64,000 nt of DNA, from NCBI GenBank assembly GCA_035493895.1, contig DATJHM010000272.1:9888-73887 (forward strand), in the 5' to 3' direction. Position numbers and translations under genes: made by a program. The stretch is from DATJHM01 sp035493895 (lineage in GTDB: Bacteria; Chloroflexota; Ktedonobacteria; Ktedonobacterales; Ktedonobacteraceae). Of the stretch, positions 60,531 to 64,000 are shown one piece after another (within the stretch, counting starts at the first letter, position 1; the number at the start of each line of letters is the position of its first letter). The notes under the pieces were generated by a model. The model was not told the origin of the DNA. It did no database searches and saw only the letters and a program-made list of their open reading frames with translations.

Positions 60531-62720
60531 ATGTTCAAACGCTTTTATAAAAATCGCTATGGGTATACCCGCTGGGATGGTACGCAGCGTATCGACGGCC
60601 TGGACGCCGACGATATTCTGAAGGCCCTCTCGGACGATTACCTGGAGAATGGCAATCTGCAACAGGCGCTCAAGCGCTTGATGCAGGATGGCGTTCGCGG
60701 CGAGGACAATCGCCGGGCGATGGGATTGCGTGAGATGATGGAGCGTATGCGCAATGCTCGCTCCGAGCAGTTGAACCGCTATAATATGGCCTCCGGGGTC
60801 ATGGATGATCTGCGCCAGAAGTTGGAGGAGGTCAAGCAACTGGAGCGCGATGGCATTCAACGCCGTCTGGATGGGAAGGATGAGCCCTCTCCAGCGGATG
60901 CCAATCAGCCGCAATCCGGCCAGCAAGGTCGCGAAAACCAGGCTGGTGCCCAATCTCCCGAGGGTCAGCAAGGCCAGCAGGGGCAGCAAGGTCAGTCCGG
61001 TCAGGGACAACAGGGTCAGTCCGGTCAGGGACAACAGGGCCAGGGTGGCGATCTCTCTCCCGAGCAGATGCAGCGCATGCTGGAGATGATTGCCAAACGG
61101 AAGCAAGATTTCCTGGACCAGTTGCCACAGGATATTCCTGGACAGATCAAAGAGCTTTCGGACTATGATTTCATGGACGAGGCCGCCCGCGAGAAGTTCC
61201 AGGAATTGATGGCTGGCCTGCAACAGCAAATGATGCAGCAATTTTTTCAGGGCATGCAGCAGTCATTGCAAAACATGACCCCCGAAGATATTGCGCGTCT
61301 GCGTGAAATGATCCGCGATCTCAACCAGATGTTGCGCGAACGCCAGCAGGGATTGGAGCCAGACTTCGACTCGTTTATGCAAAAACATGGCGAGTATTTC
61401 CCCGGGGTCAATTCGCTTGATGATCTGATTGAGCAGATGCGCATGCAGCAAGCTGCGATGCAGGGCATCATGGACAATCTGTCGCCCGATCAGCGCCAGG
61501 AACTGCAAGATCTGATGGAGCAGCTCATGGGCGATGATCGCATCCGCGTCGATATGATGGAGCTGGCACAGAATCTGGAGTCTGTGGCTCCCATGGAAGA
61601 TGTGCGCACGCGTTTTCGTTTTCGTGGCAATGAAACATTGCCTCTGAACGAAGCCATGCGTATGATGAGCCGCTTGCAGCAGATGGAGGGCCTGGAGGAG
61701 CAGTTTCAGGATGCTCGTCGCCTGGATGATATCGAGGGAATCGATAGCGAGAAGGTGAAAGAGCTGCTCGGCGATGAAGAATATCAGTCGCTCGAACAGC
61801 TAAAAGAGCTGATGAAGACGCTGGAAGAGGCCGGTCTCGTCGAAAAGAAGGGCAATCGCTACGAACTGACCTCTCGCGGCATTCGTAAGATTGGCCAGAA
61901 GGCGTTACAGGACATCTTCAACAAGATGAAGCGTGACGGCTTCGGTCGGCATGTGAGCCCCTTCCGTGGCGTCGGTGGCGAGCGGACGGATGAGAGCAAG
62001 CCCTATCAGTTTGGCGATGCGTTCATGCTGGACCTTGAGCGCACGCTGATGAATGCTATCCATCGCCGTGGCACTGGTACGCCTGTGTCGCTGCAAAAAG
62101 AAGACTTCGAGGTCTATCGCACCGAGTTCACCACGCAATCTTCGACGGTTCTGATGATTGATATGAGCCTGAGTATGATCTATAATGGCTGCCAGCCAGC
62201 GGCGAAAAAGGTCGCAGTCGCTCTGGAGAGCTTAATTCGCTCGCAATTCCCACGGGATAATCTCTATATCGTTGGTTTCTCATTTATTGCGCGCGAATAT
62301 CAACCGGATGAGCTGATCGAGCTGGGCCGTTATGACAACGATCGTGGCACCAATATGGCACATGGCTTAATGCTGGCGCGCCAGTTACTGGCAAAGCATC
62401 GTGGCGTCAATAAGCAGATCATCATGATTACCGATGGTGGACCGACGGTCTGGTACGAAGAACGCTATGGCGGCTGGCAATTCCAGTTCCCCAGCCCTCT
62501 CGCCGAGGAGCAGACCTTGCGCGAGGTGCAGCGCTGTACGCGTGATGGCGTGACGATCAACACGTTTATGTTGTACGACGACGACTATATGGTTGCGTTT
62601 GTCAATCAGATGGCAGAGCTCAATCATGGTCGTATGTTCTACGCCGATAAAGACAACCTTGGGGAATACCTACTAGTGAACTACGAAGGACTGAGGAGGC
62701 GAACGACATACCGCTCTTGA
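60531..62720 (+). CDS. VWA-domain protein (MoxR partner) with Gln/Gly linker
   Basis: A 729-residue protein that pairs with the MoxR-like ATPase. An N-terminal helical part (about 1-130) is followed by a Gln/Gly-rich low-complexity linker with repeats of GQSGQGQQGQ (about 145-180), a long Met/Gln-rich helical part (about 185-420), and a C-terminal von Willebrand A domain (about 535-715). The metal-site motif is VLMIDMSLSM (Asp-x-Ser-x-Ser), and the later ITDGGPT supplies the last acidic site. VWA-MoxR pairs often insert metals or assemble complexes; this is a CoxE- or ChlD-like role by analogy. ATG at 60531 follows AGAAGGAACAC. A terminator-like hairpin lies about 80 bases downstream. Confidence 0.88.
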   Translation: MFKRFYKNRYGYTRWDGTQRIDGLDADDILKALSDDYLENGNLQQALKRLMQDGVRGEDNRRAMGLREMMERMRNARSEQLNRYNMASGVMDDLRQKLEEVKQLERDGIQRRLDGKDEPSPADANQPQSGQQGRENQAGAQSPEGQQGQQGQQGQSGQGQQGQSGQGQQGQGGDLSPEQMQRMLEMIAKRKQDFLDQLPQDIPGQIKELSDYDFMDEAAREKFQELMAGLQQQMMQQFFQGMQQSLQNMTPEDIARLREMIRDLNQMLRERQQGLEPDFDSFMQKHGEYFPGVNSLDDLIEQMRMQQAAMQGIMDNLSPDQRQELQDLMEQLMGDDRIRVDMMELAQNLESVAPMEDVRTRFRFRGNETLPLNEAMRMMSRLQQMEGLEEQFQDARRLDDIEGIDSEKVKELLGDEEYQSLEQLKELMKTLEEAGLVEKKGNRYELTSRGIRKIGQKALQDIFNKMKRDGFGRHVSPFRGVGGERTDESKPYQFGDAFMLDLERTLMNAIHRRGTGTPVSLQKEDFEVYRTEFTTQSSTVLMIDMSLSMIYNGCQPAAKKVAVALESLIRSQFPRDNLYIVGFSFIAREYQPDELIELGRYDNDRGTNMAHGLMLARQLLAKHRGVNKQIIMITDGGPTVWYEERYGGWQFQFPSPLAEEQTLREVQRCTRDGVTINTFMLYDDDYMVAFVNQMAELNHGRMFYADKDNLGEYLLVNYEGLRRRTTYRS

Positions 62721-62802
62721 GCAAGGTTAGGACGATAATCCAGAAGATGAAAGCAGCCTAGATAACCATCATATTAGCGTTAGCTTGTTTACACGTTTAG
62801 GC

Positions 62803-62843
62803 CGTTTAGCCCGTTTCGACTTCTTTGCGAAACGGGCTAAACG
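62803..62843 (+). terminator. Strong hairpin, likely terminator of the VWA gene
   Basis: A 16-bp stem: CGTTTAGCCCGTTTCG (62803-62818) and CGAAACGGGCTAAACG (62828-62843), nine-base loop, followed by CTTTTCT. Confidence 0.8.
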
Positions 62844-63165
62844 CTTTTCTAAAGTGCAACGATACAATACCCTCACGGCGAAGCGTATCATCGCACAGCA
62901 AAAAACACCTACGTCGCAGCACCCCGAACAGTTCAGTACGCCCCGAACACCGAGAGCGAGCAAGAGCGAACGGACCCCGAACAGCAGGAGGAGACGATGT
63001 GACACAGCCTGCTTTATGGGTGTCTTCCCTACCACCATGCCAACCCTACCAACATCCATAAACCGTCCGTGTGCTTCCACACTTTGCCTCGACTGCTACC
63101 CATGCCACCCGCCCTGGCCACCTCAGTCGATCAAAGTGTGGAAGCGTGGTCCACCTGTTGCCAGT

Positions 63166-63463
63166 TGTGAGCCCGACCACGCGAAACGCCCGACCTGCAC
63201 CGCTCACGATCACATTTGCCAGTGCTCGCAAGGATAGAGATTATCATATCATTTCATATCATTTCACGAATTGATGATGAAATGATATGAAATGATAATC
63301 AACAAGCATAGGTGTGTGTGTCTGTTCCATGCAAGAGTATGGTACAAATTGCTCCCTATTCCGGCTATGAGCCTGCACCACAACGTGGAACCGCCCTGCT
63401 ATTATCATCACGCAGGTTGCACCCATTGTTAGCTGTGAGCCCGACCACGCGAAACGCCCGACC
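63166..63463 (+). repeat. Two 30-base direct repeats
   Basis: 63166-63195 and 63434-63463 are identical over 30 bases, beginning TGTGAGCCCGACCACG. The flanks are partly alike (CCACCTGTTGCCAGT versus CACCCATTGTTAGC), so the duplicated unit is a little longer but diverged. Confidence 0.9.
63239..63300. repeat. AT-rich hairpin with tandem unit
   Basis: TTTCATATCATTTCA (63252-63266) pairs perfectly with TGAAATGATATGAAA (63278-63292); the outer GATTATCA (63239-63246) pairs with TGATAATC (63293-63300), leaving a five-base TATCA bulge. TCATATCATTT is a tandem unit within the left arm. Confidence 0.85.
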
Positions 63464-63769
63464 AACGACACAAACCGCAGCGTACAACACAAACCGAAGC
63501 GAAGCAGCGCCGCCACCGAAGGTGAACCCTTGGTTCGCCAGGGTATGCAGGATAAAGCGCGTCCAACATTACTACATTTCTTCTAGTGCCATTGTACTGG
63601 ACAGCTTGAGAAGCACCCCGAACGACTAGAGTTTTTCTAGTCTCTCGCTATCGGTTCTAGAACAATTCTAGATCATGTAAAACAAGCAATACAAGCGTAA
63701 TAGCTCATCCCGACGCGATCTACAGCGCGCAGCGTGTACCCCGCAGGAGTATGCAGGATAAGCAGGAAG

Positions 63770-64000
63770 TCAAGAAGGTGCCTGAGGGTCAGGGTGTTGT
63801 TGGGTCGCTGGAGGCTCTTGCACATTTTGAACAGCCATATACTTGTTTGGCTCTAGCTCGATAATCACATCTGAAACATGTTCAATAGTATCATCATGAC
63901 GTTTTCTCGTCAGATGAGCTAACCACGCTTTTTTCTCGTCGTAAGGACGATCTAGGAGAGAAAGCAGAGTATAGCCTGGTCGTTTGATGGCAAGAAATGT
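63770..64000 (-). CDS. 3' end of an unknown gene, cut by the window edge
   Basis: On the minus strand an open frame runs in from the right edge to a TGA at 63770-63772, giving the last 76 residues of a longer protein. The part starts TFLAIKRPGYTLLSLLDRPY, includes KKAWLAHLTRKRHDDTIEH and VSDVIIELEPNKYMAVQNV, and ends in a Pro/Gln-rich tail. The amino-acid mix looks like a real protein, unlike the low-complexity frames nearby, but no domain can be named and the start is outside the window. Confidence 0.6.
   Translation of the reverse strand, partial: TFLAIKRPGYTLLSLLDRPYDEKKAWLAHLTRKRHDDTIEHVSDVIIELEPNKYMAVQNVQEPPATQQHPDPQAPS

Larger units (their letters stand above)
62721..63769. other. Repeat-rich stretch without a supported gene
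   Basis: About 1050 bases. It holds a terminator-like hairpin (62803-62843), two 30-base direct repeats (63166-63195 and 63434-63463), and an AT-rich hairpin (63239-63300). Open frames here are short, Pro/Arg-rich, lack ribosome binding sites and match no family. Confidence 0.55.

Noticed and set aside
62785..63237. Open frame of 150 codons after the VWA gene
   Set aside because: It overlaps a terminator-like hairpin, has no ribosome binding site and reads as low-complexity Arg/Pro/Cys sequence.
63166..63463. Possible CRISPR array
   Set aside because: Only two repeats, 268 bases apart, and no cas gene; the spacing is far beyond a normal spacer.

Overview
The window is a typical chromosomal stretch of a free-living, aerobic or facultative soil-type bacterium. 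The mix of genes suggests Ktedonobacteria (Chloroflexota): a very large MalT-like LuxR regulator, many lipoproteins, multi-PAS kinases, KdpD-like and KimA-like proteins, an M20 deacetylase beside other accessory genes, and long intergenic gaps with palindromic repeats. This placement is an inference from gene content and style; no marker gene for taxonomy (rRNA, ribosomal proteins) is present, and I see no tRNA, rRNA, CRISPR array, insertion sequence or prophage. I count 42 protein-coding genes, one cut by the right edge.

Region 1 (1-5000): a small secreted protein, then a compact protocatechuate operon pcaC-pcaH-pcaG-pcaB, followed by a MetE-type methyltransferase homologue that may belong to it. 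Region 2 (5350-16300): a kinase/ATPase fusion of unknown substrate, a divergent OmpR-type regulator and multi-PAS histidine kinase, and a nifJ (pyruvate:ferredoxin oxidoreductase) plus dihydroorotate-dehydrogenase-like operon. Region 3 (16300-25800): an MgtA-type magnesium P-type ATPase, an NHL/SMP-30-like lipoprotein, a 1061-residue LuxR-type regulator with an unusual N-terminal domain, and an MGT-type glycosyltransferase. The gaps here hold several related palindromic repeat elements.

Region 4 (26500-39300): a secreted alpha/beta hydrolase, a stand-alone GrdB/PrdB-like protein with Cys in the usual Sec region, an ArgE-like deacetylase, a small double-glycine-leader peptide with a Trp/Gly/Cys-rich core (the best candidate here for something undescribed), an NfeD-slipin pair, pyrE, an ABC-F ATPase, a caspase-TPR-membrane protein and coaE. 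Region 5 (39650-46150): a complete branched-chain amino acid ABC transporter operon (substrate-binding protein, LivH, an enlarged LivM, LivG, LivF) driven by a consensus sigma-70 promoter with a long leader.

Region 6 (46200-56460): a nickel/cobalt permease, a beta-propeller-like lipoprotein, and a potassium-type locus: a KdpD-like kinase without the classical KdpD N-terminal part, a KdpE-like regulator, and two divergent APC-superfamily transporters, one very like the KimA potassium importer. Region 7 (56460-64000): an orphan peptide-binding lipoprotein, a MoxR/ChlI-like AAA ATPase with a VWA partner, a 1-kb non-coding stretch with direct and inverted repeats, and the 3' end of an unknown gene on the minus strand.

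Across the window at least four families of short palindromic, non-coding repeats recur in intergenic spaces, often nested in one another. Their terminal inverted repeats and mosaic arrangement look MITE- or REP-like, but no matching transposase lies in the window.
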